From: Staphylotrichum longicolle
Taxonomy: Eukaryota; Ascomycota; Sordariomycetes; Sordariales; Chaetomiaceae
Direction of reading: 5' to 3'
Assembly (NCBI GenBank): GCA_019096155.1
Contig: JAHCVI010000006.1
Location: forward strand, 1,984,001-2,048,000
DNA: 64,000 nt
The position numbers and the translations under genes were made by a program. The notes under the pieces are model-generated. The model was given only the letters and a program-made list of their open reading frames with translations, did not search any database and was not told the DNA's origin. Shown here one piece after another: positions 22,676 through 34,660 of the stretch. Position 1 is the stretch's first letter, and the number at the start of each line of letters is the position of its first letter.

Positions 22676-25533
22676 TTACAACGCTTTCCCAGTGAGCTTT
22701 GCAAACGCTTTCAGCACCGCCATCTCATCTATCGACCCGTTCTGCTCCGCTTTCAGCGCGACATAGCGCGCCTCCTCGCGCCGCGCCGCGTCAATTTGCC
22801 GTCGAGTATTGCGCCTAGTCGCGCTCCGCGTGCTCTGGTAGACACCCTGGCCCGAGTAAGACACAAGGCCGAGAACACCTATTTGGTTGCGTCAGCTCAG
22901 CTGTACTCAAACCACAACAAACCTTGCTCTGAGTAAGGTAGAACCCAAACGCACCTGAAGTAACCTTGGTCGTCATCCCCACAATCCCCTTCCCCCCCCC
23001 CTTCACCACCCCCTTCACGCCCTCCTGCTTGCCGCCCTCGATCGGCTCCCGGACGAGGTCCGTGAAGCCCCCGACAAACCCTTGCTGGAAATTGATCCCC
23101 GCCACGATCGCGCCCGACTTCCAGTCGGTGATTTCACGCCGCTCCGACACCTCGCTCCCGTAGAGCTTGGGGACGGCCCGCAGGCCCTCGGTGGCCGCCA
23201 GCGGCATGTCCAGCAGCATGCCCTTGGAGAAGTGGTGGAAGAAGCCGCCGACGCCGGAGGCTGAGCCGAGTGCTGCGCGGGCGAAGCGGTTGCTGGAGCT
23301 GCGACTTTGCCGGGGTTTGCTGTCCCGTGGTTGATCCGACTCGGGTGGCTTCGAAGATGGTGCAGCTTGAGCTGCGGCCGAGGATTCGGGCTCGCGTGCT
23401 GAGTCAGTTTCCGGCCGCTGGTAGGCTTGGATGGGCTTGACAACGATATCCGCCGCCGAGGTGGCCATGCCTGTCCACGTGCTTGCCAGCGAAGAGATGA
23501 CCGCAGTGGCAGGATCCCACCGGCGCACGTCGGTTCGGATCGGGTTGGCCTCGTAGCGACGGAGGCTGGACCACGTCGTGGACCCGTTATCGACCAGGAT
23601 CTGTGCTGCGAGCTTGGAGAGATGTACTTCCTTATTGCCTGTCCCGTACGACCAAGCTGCAGGCTGGTCCTTGAGGATGTGGCACCTCAGCCGAGACAGG
23701 GGGAGGTTGGTGTGGAAGGACTCGACAGCTTGCTGAACGCCAAATTCGGTCTGCATCTTGCGGGACACGGCGATCGCTGCGGTTGCCGCCGCCTCAGTCA
23801 GGCAAAACTCGATGGCTTCCGCCAAGTTTTGGCTGCTCAACTGTTTTTGAGGGATCGGCTTCGGGCCAGCATCAGCAGCGGCTACCATGTCACCCCAAAA
23901 CGGCTGGCTATAAATCAAGGTCAGGAAATGGGAAGAAACAGAGAATCAAGACTGTGAAGGTGAATCTTACTCGCCGAAGAACGGTACGATGGCAGTTGGA
24001 CGAGCATGTAGCAAACCGCACGCAGTGGTCCCAGCACCGCCATGGTGGACCACTGCCGCAACGTGTTGAAAGAGCCACTCGTGAGGGCAGTCGCCAAGCC
24101 AAAGAATGTCAGCGGAAGCGGGCTGATCGGCGCCAAGTTTGCTCCAGCCCCTGGAGATGATGGCTCGACAGCCTACTTGTTTCACCGCTTGAACAAGGGT
24201 ATCTGAGAGCTTGACTGGATCATCAACCACTATGCTGCCGAAGCCAATGTAAACAGGTGGTGGGCCGCTTCGGAGGAAGGTTTCGAGTTCAGGATCTGGT
24301 TGGTAGTTGGGCGCTTCGCGGAAAAAGAAGCCACAAACATCTGGGAGGTTCGGTCAGCAAGATCAGTGTTGAAACACATAAAAGAGGAAGGTGAGCGACC
24401 CACCAATATAGTCAGGCCAATCTGCGGGCTTTGGCACCAGCGAGGGCGACCAACAGTATGTGAACGGGATCTTAAGCCCCTCGGCAAGGCACGGCCCTTC
24501 TGACCTCGATATCGGCTCCAGATCTAACGAGTCACGCCAGGAGTTGATCAGGTCGCCCAACCTGCACTCATGTGCAAAACAGGTGGTCAGCTCGGTTTTG
24601 GGCACAATGACACTCTCCGGGCATGAACTGTGCGGCGTCACTCACCCTTGCCAAGTCATCCACTCCACTGCGAGATACGACAGATAGTTTGCCCTGTCCA
24701 CGGAAATGCCGGAATTCTTGAGGTTGACGCTGGTTAATGGGTGAGGAAATGCGCGAGTGCTGGTCCAGGGCATGGTGAACATGAGATGTAACGGGACGCC
24801 CAAAGCCTGCGCGCAGTGCACATGTGCAAAGCTGGGCGGGTTCGCGATGATGGCGTCAGCCGTGAAGGGGACGTTGGTAACCGGATCAGGCCGGATGCAC
24901 GAACTCCACGCGCCCTCGAGGATCTCTGCGATCGTATGCCGCTTCTTCTGCACGTCGCCTGCGCGCAGGCTGCTGACGCTGGGTATCAACCCCGGGTTCT
25001 TGACCATGTAGGCCATCAGCTCGGCAGGGTCGCCGCCAATTGGGAAGAACTCGAGGCCAGCCTGCAGGACAAAGTCGCGAAACACACTGTGGGTGGCAAG
25101 CCGGACCCGGTGACCGTGCCGAAGTAGCTCGTTGCCGAGGGCCACAAAGGGCTGGACATCGCCGCGGCTGCCGACAACGTGCATAACAATATTCAACCGG
25201 ATGTCAGGGGCCGGCTTCCGTGAGTACTGGTAGGCTGGCGGCTCATCCTCGTGCTTCCTTTCATTGCTCGGCTTTTGTTTCCTGGCGTCAAAGTCGTTGG
25301 GAATGAGCCGGCTGAGAGTTCTGAACAGCCGGGAGTTCGTATCGAGCTGGATGCGGTTGTCATCTGTTTTACTCTGCAGGTCAGCATCATTCTAAACAGG
25401 GCGATGAAGTACAGGATGGAGCCGTATTACCTTGTACTGTAAACGTTTCTGGGTATCCATCCACCACGACAGCGTCATAGGAAGGGGGCGGGGAAATTGG
25501 GGTGTCTGTTGGGGGTGCCTTGCTGGGCTCCAT
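22676..25533 (-). CDS. GT28-type UDP-glucose:sterol/lipid glucosyltransferase-like protein
   Basis: Six exons (25431-25533, 24646-25363, 24404-24561, 23971-24340, 22955-23907 and 22676-22878) with introns of 63-84 nt. All phases close and give 834 aa. The N-terminal domain starts LNIVMHVVGSRGDVQPFVAL, the GSRGDVQP motif of sterol glucosyltransferases. The donor-binding half has PPPVYIGFGSIVVDDP, then VHHGGAGTTACGLLHARPT and FFGDQPFWG. A long C-terminal region (Ser/Pro-rich, then GFFHHFSKGMLLDMPLAATE and Gly/Lys repeats such as EGVKGVVKGGGKG) matches the extra C-terminal part of fungal GT28/UGT relatives. It lacks the GRAM/PH domains of Atg26, so autophagy-type function is not implied. It probably glucosylates sterols or related lipids. 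Confidence 0.85.
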
Positions 25534-26215
25534 CGCGGTTGGTCTCTCACGAGAACACTGTTCTAGTTCAGGAACGCAGAAGTCCTATGCTTAGCGCGAG
25601 GGAGAAGGTCCTGATCCTGGAGGTTTGTTTGACCGGGAATCCGGCTGTCAATTCCGAGAACAAAAACAAATCTACCCCTGGGTAAACAAGGAAAGCCACG
25701 GTCAGTCGTCGTTTTCTCCTTCTCTCTTCCGTATTTCATTCCAAGTGCCCTTCTTACATGACACCATTTTGTATTTGCCAGCAAGATCCTACCTTGACGC
25801 GTCACTTGGACGGTGCGTTGTCTCAGATTTTCTGTCAGCCGGGCTATACGGATACGCGTATTCACAAACTCAACCAGCCAGCCAGCCGTCCTACCAATGA
25901 TTCGCTGGCCCAGACCATTCACCCCTGATTCAGATCGCCACTAACAACTTGATTGACTCCACTAACTTTTCCTCGTGGCAAACCTCCTCCACCAGGTCAC
26001 GGCAAGTCCCGCGCAGATCTCCCTACTCGCTACTGGTTCCAATAATGAAAACAAACAAATTCGGCAGTCCAACTTTCCCATCCTTCCGTCGACAAGTACT
26101 TGACATTCATTCCAGCAGAAACGGAACCAGAGCTTGAATCCGGTCATCACGCTATCAATACAGGCACATCAGACAGAGAGCATCGGGTTCGAACGAGACG
26201 TGACTTTGCCACAGG
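25534..26215. other. Intergenic region
   Basis: Promoter side of the glucosyltransferase gene and 3' side of the four-helix membrane protein gene. No supported gene. Confidence 0.45.
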
Positions 26216-26848
26216 TCAAATCCGGGATACTCCATGCGCCCCATGTCTCTTAAACCCGCGGACCTCCACGACCGAAAGAGTGGCGACATGTATGGACAAC
26301 AAACTGCGCGCGAAACGGAAGGGTCAGTCCAGGAATTGCCCCGAAACAAGGGGCAAAGCAACCATCCACCGCAGCTGGCGGCAGCACTCACAGGATGGAG
26401 AGGGCAACCAAGAGAATGATTACATTCACCGCACAGCTGTTCCCGGTGCAAGTCCTCGAGACGCCCATGAACTTGACAATGATGGCGGCCAGCCAGAAGA
26501 CAACCTCGATGCAGTTGAGGATGGTATTGGCCTTGGGACTCCTCCATCGCGAGAACCGGGCCGTGTGTTCGCTGAGCAGTTGGTAGCCGATGATGATGAT
26601 GGACTTCACTCCCTGTGCAGTTGACGACGCGTGAGCTTCTGCAGGTTCTGGAAACGAGGGTTTCTTGACTACCAGGAATCGATGGGGGTTCTGCTCACGA
26701 TGGGTATGACCATAATCTCGGACCGGGTTGGTCTGATGCCCATGTTGAGGTAGATTCCGGTGAGAATGAGAACCACAATGACGAGGGCCAGCTCAACAAG
26801 GTGCTCGAGCGTCTTGCGCCTCGGGTCAAGGAGCCAAGATCTCTGCAT
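26216..26848 (-). CDS. Small four-helix membrane protein, MARVEL-like
   Basis: Exons 26699-26848, 26392-26612 and 26216-26303, with introns of 86 and 88 nt, give 152 aa. Predicted spans: VELALVIVVLILTGIYLN; VKSIIIIGYQLL; CIEVVFWLAAIIVKF; and VIILLVALSI continuing across the last intron into LLLSIHVATLSV. The tail is basic (VRGFKRHGAHG). Four spans with a Cys pair between spans 3 and 4 (SRTCTGNSC) fit the fungal MARVEL-like class. The last exon was added because GTGAGT at the end of exon 2 is a strong donor and the joined frame completes a hydrophobic helix. The start at 26848 is the first in-frame ATG. Function unknown. Confidence 0.7.
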
Positions 26849-27551
26849 GTTGGTCAGATCGGAGGATTTGTGCGTCGGAATCACGATTCAAGGCTTCTGA
26901 AGCTTTTGATGAGATGGTGAGCAGCCAGCACCTGTGTGTAGTGGTGAACAAGGGCCGTCTTGTTTAAACAGGCCATCAAGTATTACATGTAACCACCAGC
27001 GATGCATCATGATTTATTTACTCCGAAGTCAAAGCCATTCCAGCCTCCTGTCCGTTGCCAAGGGGCTCGCATTACGCGTCCTTCTGTCTTGAAGGGGCGG
27101 TCAAGGGTCAATGTCGCAATCAATAACGAGAGACTTTGTGTGACCTGGTCTTTGTTTGGGGACTGGATACGCGTAACGGAATTCGTGCCCGCTTTATGCC
27201 TGGCATCACTTCATTGGGGAGCCCAGGACCATCACAACTAGTGAGATAAGGTACTCAGGGGTTCCATTGGGAGGGAACTCTCCTGAAAAGACCAAAACAC
27301 GTCGCTCTAGCAATGTGCGGCGGGGTGGACCGAACCAGTGGAGGCTTTGTTCTGATCACATGGATCCTCCGTCACGAGTAATCTTTGTTTCGACTGCCCA
27401 GCCAATTTGGGGAGAACCACCAAGTACTAATATGATTGATAGATACATACAACAAGAATCGAATGAACTAAGCGACTCAAGAGACTAAATAGGGGTTCGC
27501 TCAGAATCTCTGCTCTCAAGCCAGCATCTTCTTCTTCGCAGTTGACCCGTC
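26849..27551. other. Intergenic region, no supported gene
   Basis: 0.7 kb between the membrane protein gene's upstream side and the WSC gene's 3' end. Nothing recognisable. Confidence 0.45.
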
Positions 27552-29019
27552 TCACACCCTCGTAATGCTGATATCGTCCACATAAAACGTATTAGCCGCG
27601 TCCTGCCTGTTCCCATACACCGTGAAATACACCCTGCCAAATGATGCGGCCGTCGTGAACCGCTGCTCGACCTTCACCCACTGTCTCGTGGGCCCGCCCT
27701 TAGTTGGCGCATCCTTCAGAAAGCCCACCCCGCCGCCGCCAGTAAACTGCATCCGCGACGTGGTGCTCCCCTGGGCGTTCTCGCTCCACCACCACCAGCT
27801 CGCCACGTACTCGACACCGGGATCGAGCGTGATGTACTTGATCCACCCCCTGGACCCGCCATTTGTGTTCGAGAAGTCCACCTTGAGCGCGTACCGGCCC
27901 TCGTGCGCGACGCCCGCGGCGACACCGACGCGGATGACCGACTCGTCGCTGTTGGTGCCAGACGGCCGGTCCCACAGCTTCCCGTCCTCGAACCCGGCCA
28001 CCTCGCCGTCGGCAACCAGCGCGTTGCGGTAGAACTGGGCTGGCGCGGTCGGCGTGGCCACCGCATCCTTGCACACCGTCGTGGAGTGGCAGTACACGTC
28101 GGCCGTCGCCACGCAGCTGTACGCGGCGGTCGGCGTCCAGCTGGGCCGGTTGTAGTTCTGGAAGCATGATGACAGGGCGGTCGGCAGCACCAAGTCGGCG
28201 CCGTACATGGCGACAGAGCATTTCGAGGCGACCGGGGTGTAGACGGGGTAGGGCAGCGCAGCGTTGTTCAGGCTTTCGCAGGCGGCGGGCAAGGCGATCC
28301 AGCAGGGGTGGGGTTGCGAGAAGGGTCGTTGTGAGCTCGCATTGAGTTGGCGGGAGGGTCGGGGTCGGGGTGGGGATGATGATCGGGGGTTCTTCTGTGG
28401 TGGTCGTGGTCTCGACCGGCGCATCTGTGGTAGTGGTCGTAGTGGTCTCGGCGGGCGCCTCTGAGGTGGTGGTAGTGGTGGTCTCGAGGGGTGCCTCTGA
28501 GGTGGTGGTGGTGGTAGTGCTGCTGCTGCTGACTGTTGGTTCTTCGGTTGTTGTGGTTGACTCAACAGGCGGCTCTTCGGTCGTTGTCGTCTCAACGGGT
28601 GGCTCCTCGGTGCTCGTGCTCATCGGCTCGGCAGACGCCGAGGTAGTGGTGCTCTCACCGGTCCAGAAGACGTTGATGCGCTCGGGGCCACCACACACCT
28701 GGCAGCGGGTGCCAGCGCAGCGGACGTTGCACTCGGCCTCCGGTCGCTTCACAGCACTATCGGCAAGAGATGTGCCGCAGTAGCACACGGAGCCCGCCTG
28801 GACGCCAAACCACGCATATCCATCACAGATCGCGGCACACTTCGGGAGGGTCAACTCCTGGTCGGTGACCGCCTTGCCCTTCAGGGCAGCGTCATTCTCG
28901 TCGTTCGTGTAGCAGCCCTGGTACTTGAACTCGCCAAGTGCCGGCAGAGCCGTGGTCAAGGAAACAAGGTAAAGGAGAGTGGCAGCGCGAAGGCCGGGAC
29001 GTGAACGAATGGACGCCAT
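27552..29019 (-). CDS. Secreted WSC-domain protein with Thr/Glu-Pro linker and carbohydrate-binding-like C-terminus
   Basis: A signal peptide (residues about 1-24) leads into a WSC domain: YQGCYTNDEND, CAAICDGYAWFGVQAGSVC, YCGTSLADSA and RCQVCGGPERINVF. A repetitive linker of TTTEEPPVE and TTSEAP units follows. After the linker comes a Cys-rich segment (CWIALPAACESL, SVAMYGADLVLPTALSSC) and a beta-rich C-terminus ending FYVDDISITRV, similar to CBM4/9-type galactose-binding folds. The frame changes at the G4 run 28305-28308 (C4 on the coding strand). With one base removed the protein is 488 aa. It is probably a wall or surface glycan-binding protein. Part of its linker DNA recurs at 31019-31167. 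Confidence 0.8.
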
Positions 29020-30246
29020 TACTGGCAAAAACTGAACTGCTTCGAGGTCGAAGATGTCCAGAGGGAAAGGTGGTGGAGAGTTGGAACTGCTGCAAAGGGG
29101 AAGCGAAGGCCTCGCCTTTTAATTGATCCACAACCTACTGATGTTGTTTGTGGGGCCTTCTCTGTTTAATCCACTGACCTTGCCCGGATTTGTACTAAGA
29201 TGAACAATATTTCCCAATGGTGCAGTCCTTGGCCCCTATGTTATGGCTGGTATGACTTCTATTCTTGGCCTGGTGGCAATCCTTCGGCATATGTTCTGTT
29301 GCTTTCAAAACTGATGCTCCAATATGTCCGTAATGGCTGTGTTCACGAGGACCTGTGAACGATGCCATGGCGGGGGCGTAAACTGGCTTGAGAGCAAAGA
29401 GTATCGAGATTGCCTCTCCGGACGCTACGGAGAAGGCCTTGATGAAAGGATTGGGGGATGAAAGCAAGTGCAGTCGAACTAGATAGTACAGCCGGTCCTG
29501 GGAAGCTTTGCTTCGTAACGGTTAGTGGAACCCTCGTAACACCCTTAGCCGCTTATCAAAGTCGAGGTGAAAGAGGTGATACGGAGGCGACTTGCAGACA
29601 CAACCGCATGATGCTCTCCGCCCAGTCATCTTGGACCTCCCATCAACTCCAAGCCATTGCGGTGTAAGTGCCTTCGCGTCTGTCACTGTGAACTGGTGAT
29701 TGCTTGGCTTCCAACAAACTCAGTGATCCATGGCAAGGAGCTGGAGTTTTGCCTTCCCGTCGTTTGCCTCGTCCTGCGGTGTGCGCACCATCGAGTATCG
29801 CCCAGGTTTGAACCGCATTTAATTTGTCATTCTGCAACCGATAGTTTCCGCATCCAGATGCTTCGCCTAACACCAGTCACCACCTGCGCCGTTTCCGATA
29901 AGATTGCTCAACGATGTGGCGGGAGAGCTTTACAGGCCACAAATTCTCTTGGAAATTAGAGAGCTACCTGGGTAGGTAGGTGCCTAGCTTTACTTTGCGA
30001 GGAGCCTAGTAGTTTTCACAAATGATGAGCTTTAGGTCGTCATTGGGCAGGTACCTTGGGCATCAACGAAGGGGCTGAATATTGACCCCATTGGCTGTCC
30101 AAAAGAGTTTTGTGCTGTGTAACGATCAAGAACCGGTTGCTCCCGCCGCCCAGCCCTCGTTCTGTACCTATAAGCCTCGGGCACCCCGCATGCGAGGCTT
30201 GGAATATTGGAAGCGGTTCCCTCAGACCTTTTCTGCCACTCGAAAA
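29020..30246. other. Intergenic region, no supported gene
   Basis: About 1.2 kb between two divergent genes (WSC on minus, broken HET on plus). AGGTAGGTGCCTAG-like and CAGGTACCTTGGG motifs lie near 29970 and 30048. ORFs of 70-100 codons have no motif. Confidence 0.45.
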
Positions 30247-31018
30247 ATGGCTCCTTCTAAGTTCAAGCCCCCCGCCTGTGACCACTGTCGAAACCTCATC
30301 ATCGAGGCCCACCAGTCTGCCGGGAACAATGTCAACCATGCGCCGTCCGACATGGGCCGGGACAAGATTGCTTTCGGCTTGACTTTCCGAGACCTAAAAT
30401 TGGCCGCTGCGGGAGGTTGCTCGCTTTGCCGCTGGATTCTCGATGGAGAGGCCGTCTCAAGACTGGACATTATCGATGAAGACATCAAGGCATGCGGGTC
30501 GGATCTCTCCTTGGTGATGGCAGCCTACGACGATCACCCAGACAGGAGACATGCCTCATTGTTGCATGCGGTCAGGGACAGCGGAAGGGAAGTGGACGCT
30601 ACCTCGTTGTTGCTGCCACGAACCGTCCTTTCCGATCCAGCATGGGCTACACCGCGGATATTCGTTGCATCGAATACTTTGGGCTCTTGGATCCCGGGAG
30701 CAAGCTCATACGTTACCGAACCTTGAAGAGACTCCAGATCTTTGCTCCCGCAGATGACGTATCAGCTCGCCAGCTGTCCACGCGTCCCATCGAGAACCAA
30801 CCTGACCGCTGCATCGGCGAAATATCTTCGTGGCTCAAAGACTGCAGCCTTCACCACGCCAAATGTCGTGAAGCAGCAGGTTCCTGGCGGGAGGCGGTTG
30901 CGCCAAGAGCACAACCAAAGCGGCTTATCCAGCTCCACCGCGTCTGAGGGACAGGCCTGCGAAATATCTGTCTGCAAGACACAGAAAACATTCACCCCTT
31001 GCCACCGTTTGCGTCGCT
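30247..31018 (+). pseudogene. HET-family gene, N-terminal half only
   Basis: The start MAPSKFKPPACDHCRNLI and the pattern LKLAAAGGCSLCRWIL are typical of the zinc-ligand-like N-terminus of large HET proteins. ISSWLKDCSLHHAKCRE and PKRLIQLH follow, as expected just before the HET core. One G is missing near 30643-30645 (DPAW / GYTADIRCIEYF). An in-frame TGA near 30944, possibly from CGA by C-to-T change, then interrupts the frame. The sequence continues to HPLPPFASLS, the start of the ALSYxWG core motif, and stops there. From 31019 on it becomes a copy of WSC linker DNA in antisense. No HET core follows, so this is a truncated gene. Upstream in-frame Met codons exist, but 30247 fits the family best. 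Confidence 0.65.
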
Positions 31019-31167
31019 CAGCGTGGTCTCGGCGGGCGTTTCTGAGGTGGTGGTGGTGGTGGTGGTGCTGCTGCTGCTGCTGACTGGTGGTTCCTCAGTT
31101 GTTGTGGTCGACTCAACAGGGGGCTCCTCGGTCGTTGTTGATTCGACGGGCGGCTCTTCGGTGCTCT
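31019..31167 (+). repeat. Partial duplicate of the WSC gene linker
   Basis: The stretch starting GTGGTCTCGGCGGGCG and ending near TCGGTGCTCTTGCTC closely matches 28458-28635, in the same orientation on the plus strand. Read on the minus strand it encodes the same TTTEEPPVEST-type units. It differs by several substitutions and by the number of GTGGTG and CTGCTG units. It sits exactly where the truncated HET frame ends. Confidence 0.75.
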
Positions 31168-32105
31168 TGCTCTTCGCTCGGTACCAATACGAGTCAGCTC
31201 GATACCGCAGGTAATACAAACCATTGCCCTAGCCGTCTCCTCTCCTCGTGAAGTACGGCTCAGCCGAAGACAACGGATTCAGAGGCTGCCGGATAACTGT
31301 CAAAGAGGTTTCTCATTGTGACTTTCCTTCGCCCACTTGTGCGAGGATCCAAAAAAGGAGGAAAGGCCGAATTGACGGATGGCTAGATAGGATTTCTATT
31401 CCAGAAGAATGAACTCATTGCATGATGAATGCACCTTGCGACCCCCTCTCGCCTTGAAATGAATGTCCGACCGCACCCTTCATTAGCTGATGAACTGAGT
31501 CTGATGCATGTTAATGTGCCCGGTGGGGGACTCGAGAGCGGACTCAACGGAGGCATAGACGATGAGGACGGAGAGTAGGGCGGCGTACGGGTTATGGGTT
31601 CTTAGGGGAGGTCTCGAGATGCTGCGGCATGTGGAAAATGGCTGTCAAGTGTGCAGCATGAGACCCTCCAAGCGTCGTGGCAATGTCCGGCCAATCATTG
31701 TGCGCCTCAACCAAGTGTCATCTCCCGGAGAGGTTGCATGTTCATGCACGAATGCCACGGCTGCGCCGCACTCGCCGCTTGCTCACCCCGCTCACCCACG
31801 CTCGCGCGAGCACAAGCGGCGAAACTCACCCAGCTCACCCCGGTGAGATACTCCCACACTTATTGGTCAATGGCATTCGCGCACTCCCATTGTTCCTCGT
31901 GGCGTATCATTGGCACGGATCATTGGCACGGATCAATATCTTCCGTCTTACCTACCCCTTTTCCCTTTTTTTAGGACTCTCCTGCGATCTGATTGCCCCT
32001 TACACTCCAGTACGAATAAAGTGGGAAGTCCTGAAAAATAAGCTTAACAACCTCATTCGTTGCATTCTCTCGTTCTACACCTCTGCCGTTGTTCGGGTTG
32101 GCATA
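31168..32105. other. Promoter region of the CFEM-like gene
   Basis: No supported gene in 0.94 kb. Plus-strand reading is open upstream of 32106 in the same frame but shows no coding character. Confidence 0.4.
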
Positions 32106-33179
32106 ATGGCGGTCCATCGCATATCTGGACTTCTTCCCTTCTTGTTATTGCTGCTCCACCACCAAGTGGCGCCGACGACAGCCCAACTCGACACCGTCAG
32201 CCTTACAGTCGACTACCCACACTCATGCGTGAAGAGATGTCTGTGGTACCCCAACGTGGTAGGCGTCGATGTCGACGACATTGGCAGTATCATGAAATGC
32301 GCTGCCCCATACGCAAATGACTGCTACTGCGCGACACCAGCCCCGTCTGCGACACGTGCGGCATCATGGATCTCCAAGTGCGCGTCTTCAAAATGCGCTG
32401 AGGGTGACCTCTCCCGGGACTTGTCTGCCATGGGGTCCGTCTACGCGTCGTATTGCATGGAAGCCGGTTTCACGCAACCGGGCGCAACGAACTGGTTCGA
32501 CCCCCTAGCGGTGACGACATCAGCGTCTCCCAGGTCAACGAGCCCGCCTGGCGCTCCGGCAACGACGGCTCAGCTTCCTACTGTGACCGAAACCTCGAGG
32601 AGTGGCGCAGCGAACCCGACTCTGGCTGGAGAGCCTACCCCTAATACCAACTCAGGATCCAGCCTCGGCTTGGGCTTGGGCTTGGGCTTAGGGATCCCGG
32701 CTGCTCTGGCCGCTCTCGGAATGGGAATTTGGCTATGCGTACGATCGAGGAGGAAGACTGAGAATGCCGCGCCGAAGCCAACGTATCATGATACAACACC
32801 AATGGGTCAATATCCACCACCGACACAATACCCGTTGGGCATCGAGGACATGCGAGTTGCTGCCGCCGCCACGAAGCCCGTCACACCAAAACCCGTGCCG
32901 CCAGTTTCCGCAACGGGCCAGACGCCATCTCCCGCACCTGGGGGACAAGAGTTGAGTGGACAACCGATTCGTCGTGAACTAGGTGGGACGGAACTCCATC
33001 CGTTCCCGACCCGTGCCCCAAGTTCACCGGTCGCCGTGCCTGGTCAGTACGAGTTACATGGCCACGAAGCGATACCAACGCACTATCCCGGGCAAGTGGA
33101 CAGCGCAACCCCTGGGGTGTACCAGCAGCAGCACAATCGGTTTCCGCATTATCAAGAGCTGGAGGGTCAACAGCGGTGA
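32106..33179 (+). CDS. CFEM-like single-pass membrane protein
   Basis: Single exon, 357 aa. The start was chosen at the Met that begins a signal peptide (HRISGLLPFLLLLLHHQVAP); the open frame reaches 31677 but is not credible upstream. The ectodomain has eight Cys in an order that fits CFEM: CVKRC, KCAAPYANDCYC, KCASSKC and SYC near residue 118. A Thr/Ser/Pro stalk follows. One membrane span is preceded by a GL repeat (SLGLGLGLGLGIPAALAALG). The cytosolic tail is long and Pro-rich (PPPTQYP, PVTPKPVPPV) and ends GQQR. CFEM proteins bind heme or act as surface sensors. The long tail suggests a signalling or scaffold role (inference). Confidence 0.8.
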   Translation: MAVHRISGLLPFLLLLLHHQVAPTTAQLDTVSLTVDYPHSCVKRCLWYPNVVGVDVDDIGSIMKCAAPYANDCYCATPAPSATRAASWISKCASSKCAEGDLSRDLSAMGSVYASYCMEAGFTQPGATNWFDPLAVTTSASPRSTSPPGAPATTAQLPTVTETSRSGAANPTLAGEPTPNTNSGSSLGLGLGLGLGIPAALAALGMGIWLCVRSRRKTENAAPKPTYHDTTPMGQYPPPTQYPLGIEDMRVAAAATKPVTPKPVPPVSATGQTPSPAPGGQELSGQPIRRELGGTELHPFPTRAPSSPVAVPGQYELHGHEAIPTHYPGQVDSATPGVYQQQHNRFPHYQELEGQQR

Positions 33180-33767
33180 GGAGTTTGTTGTCGTGATGAC
33201 TCGAGGCAACGGTCCCGAGCAGCAGCATGGAGATGGGGTTTTGGAGACGGCGGAGTGCATACACATCGTGTAGCCACTGGATGATCCTGATGTAGTAAAC
33301 GGGATACTTTGATGCCTGCGCTATTGATGAATCACTGTGCATATTGGATTGAGAAGCATTGTGACGCTTGGGCGACCAGGGAGCCAGTAGTCGATTTTTA
33401 CTCTTCTGCGTTGACATTCCTGTATGGAAGCGAACCCGCCGAGGCAGCTAGACAAAACGGCACTCTTCACGATGTGCCAGGGTAATGCCGTTTTATACCC
33501 TTTTCCCATTTTCTCTAGACAATATAGCGATTGGCAGCTTATTTAAGGGAGAGCGGACGGGATCCCGAGTTTTCTGCCATCTCTGGTCGTATGTATTGGT
33601 TTGCAGTGGTGAGGGGTGCTAAGTTTGGCGAGCCGCTTGCCTGCTGCTGAGAGCTTTTCAGGAAGTCCACTTAATCACCCGAGCGTTGTTGTTTTTGTCT
33701 TTAGGCACCCATCGGCCAAGTTCAGATAGGTTGAACTTCAGGTCTCTTGGTATCTGGGCATCTTCGC

Positions 33768-34004
33768 ATGCCATTGACTTGGTCTATCAGTTCCCGTCTC
33801 CTCCATTCCCATGTCCTCAGTGACTATCAACCCGGGATGCACGATGATGTGGATAATGACAGATCCGATGGCGAGTCTATCTACAGCAGGAACCCATTCA
33901 GCGCGCCGGGCCACATCTCCGATGCCAGCTCGCTCGTCCGTCTCGAAAAGACACCAACCCCGCGATCTGCCCTGAGAGGACTCGGAGGGTACGCCGCCGG
34001 ATAA
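33768..34004 (+). CDS. Small ORF, possible orphan C-terminal exon
   Basis: 78 codons from an in-frame ATG. After a possible acceptor (ATGTCCTCAG, ending near 33820) the peptide looks like genuine protein tail: DGESIYSRNPFSAPGHISDA then SSLVRLEKTPTPRSALRGLG. No upstream exon with a matching phase was found. It may be a relic or a stand-alone micro-gene. No family recognised. Confidence 0.25.
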   Translation: MPLTWSISSRLLHSHVLSDYQPGMHDDVDNDRSDGESIYSRNPFSAPGHISDASSLVRLEKTPTPRSALRGLGGYAAG

Positions 34005-34655
34005 TTTCTAAGGAAGTTGTTGCTTCACGAGTGTTCTCTCTAGATCTAGATAACAGAAAAGCATTCGAAATACTATTGTAGGTGGCCTCCAGTCCGCACA
34101 CAAAGAAGGGGTCAAGAAGTCCCCTTTCGATCAGCCACCTATGTTAGACATTGCCCAGTCATTTAGCAGCTCCCACCAGGTTCAAGCCATCTTGTTGAAT
34201 GGGCGCTTTTGCCCGTCGCTGTGCAATTGTGGCTGCTAAACTTGCAAACTAGTTCAGCGACAGAGGAATGGTCGGAGATTATCGTCCTAGTCTTTCGCGT
34301 CCTCAGTGATGACGCGGCGGGCGTCACTGTGTGGATGCCGTATCCGACCGACTGGTCGACCCGCGTCGGGGATGTGACCCGTTTCTTGGCCGTCCTGGCA
34401 TGCGGATTCCCATGCTCCGAGGTCCCGGTCAGGGGGTTGCCCCACGCCGGCCCGCCCTGGCTGTAACGCCCCGGATCCATTGGTGGACGATCTCGGGAAC
34501 TAACAAAACAAGCAATGTCGGCGCCAAGAGCACCGGGACTAGACAATCGCGATCCTTGACGGTGGCGTGGAGAGCAAACACCATGGAATCCGCTGGCCTT
34601 GTTGTTTAGAAAGTCGCGCGGATGGTCGGCCCTGACAGCCACGGTGCGTCGTGGT

Positions 34656-34660
34656 TATAA
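34656..34660 (+). promoter_or_regulatory. TATA-like box of mannanase gene
   Basis: TATAA within GGTTATAAGC, 86 bases upstream of the ATG at 34742. The spacing is consistent with a core promoter. Confidence 0.4.

Noticed and set aside
26186..26210. GGGTTCGAAC resembling a tRNA T-arm
   Set aside because: No matching acceptor stem, anticodon arm or box A at tRNA spacing on either strand.
28370..28783. Val/Ser-rich plus-strand ORF
   Set aside because: Reverse reading of the Thr/Glu-Pro linker of the WSC gene.
31677..32105. Upstream extension of the CFEM-like ORF
   Set aside because: Open by chance; a signal peptide begins at 32106 and the upstream peptide shows no coding character.
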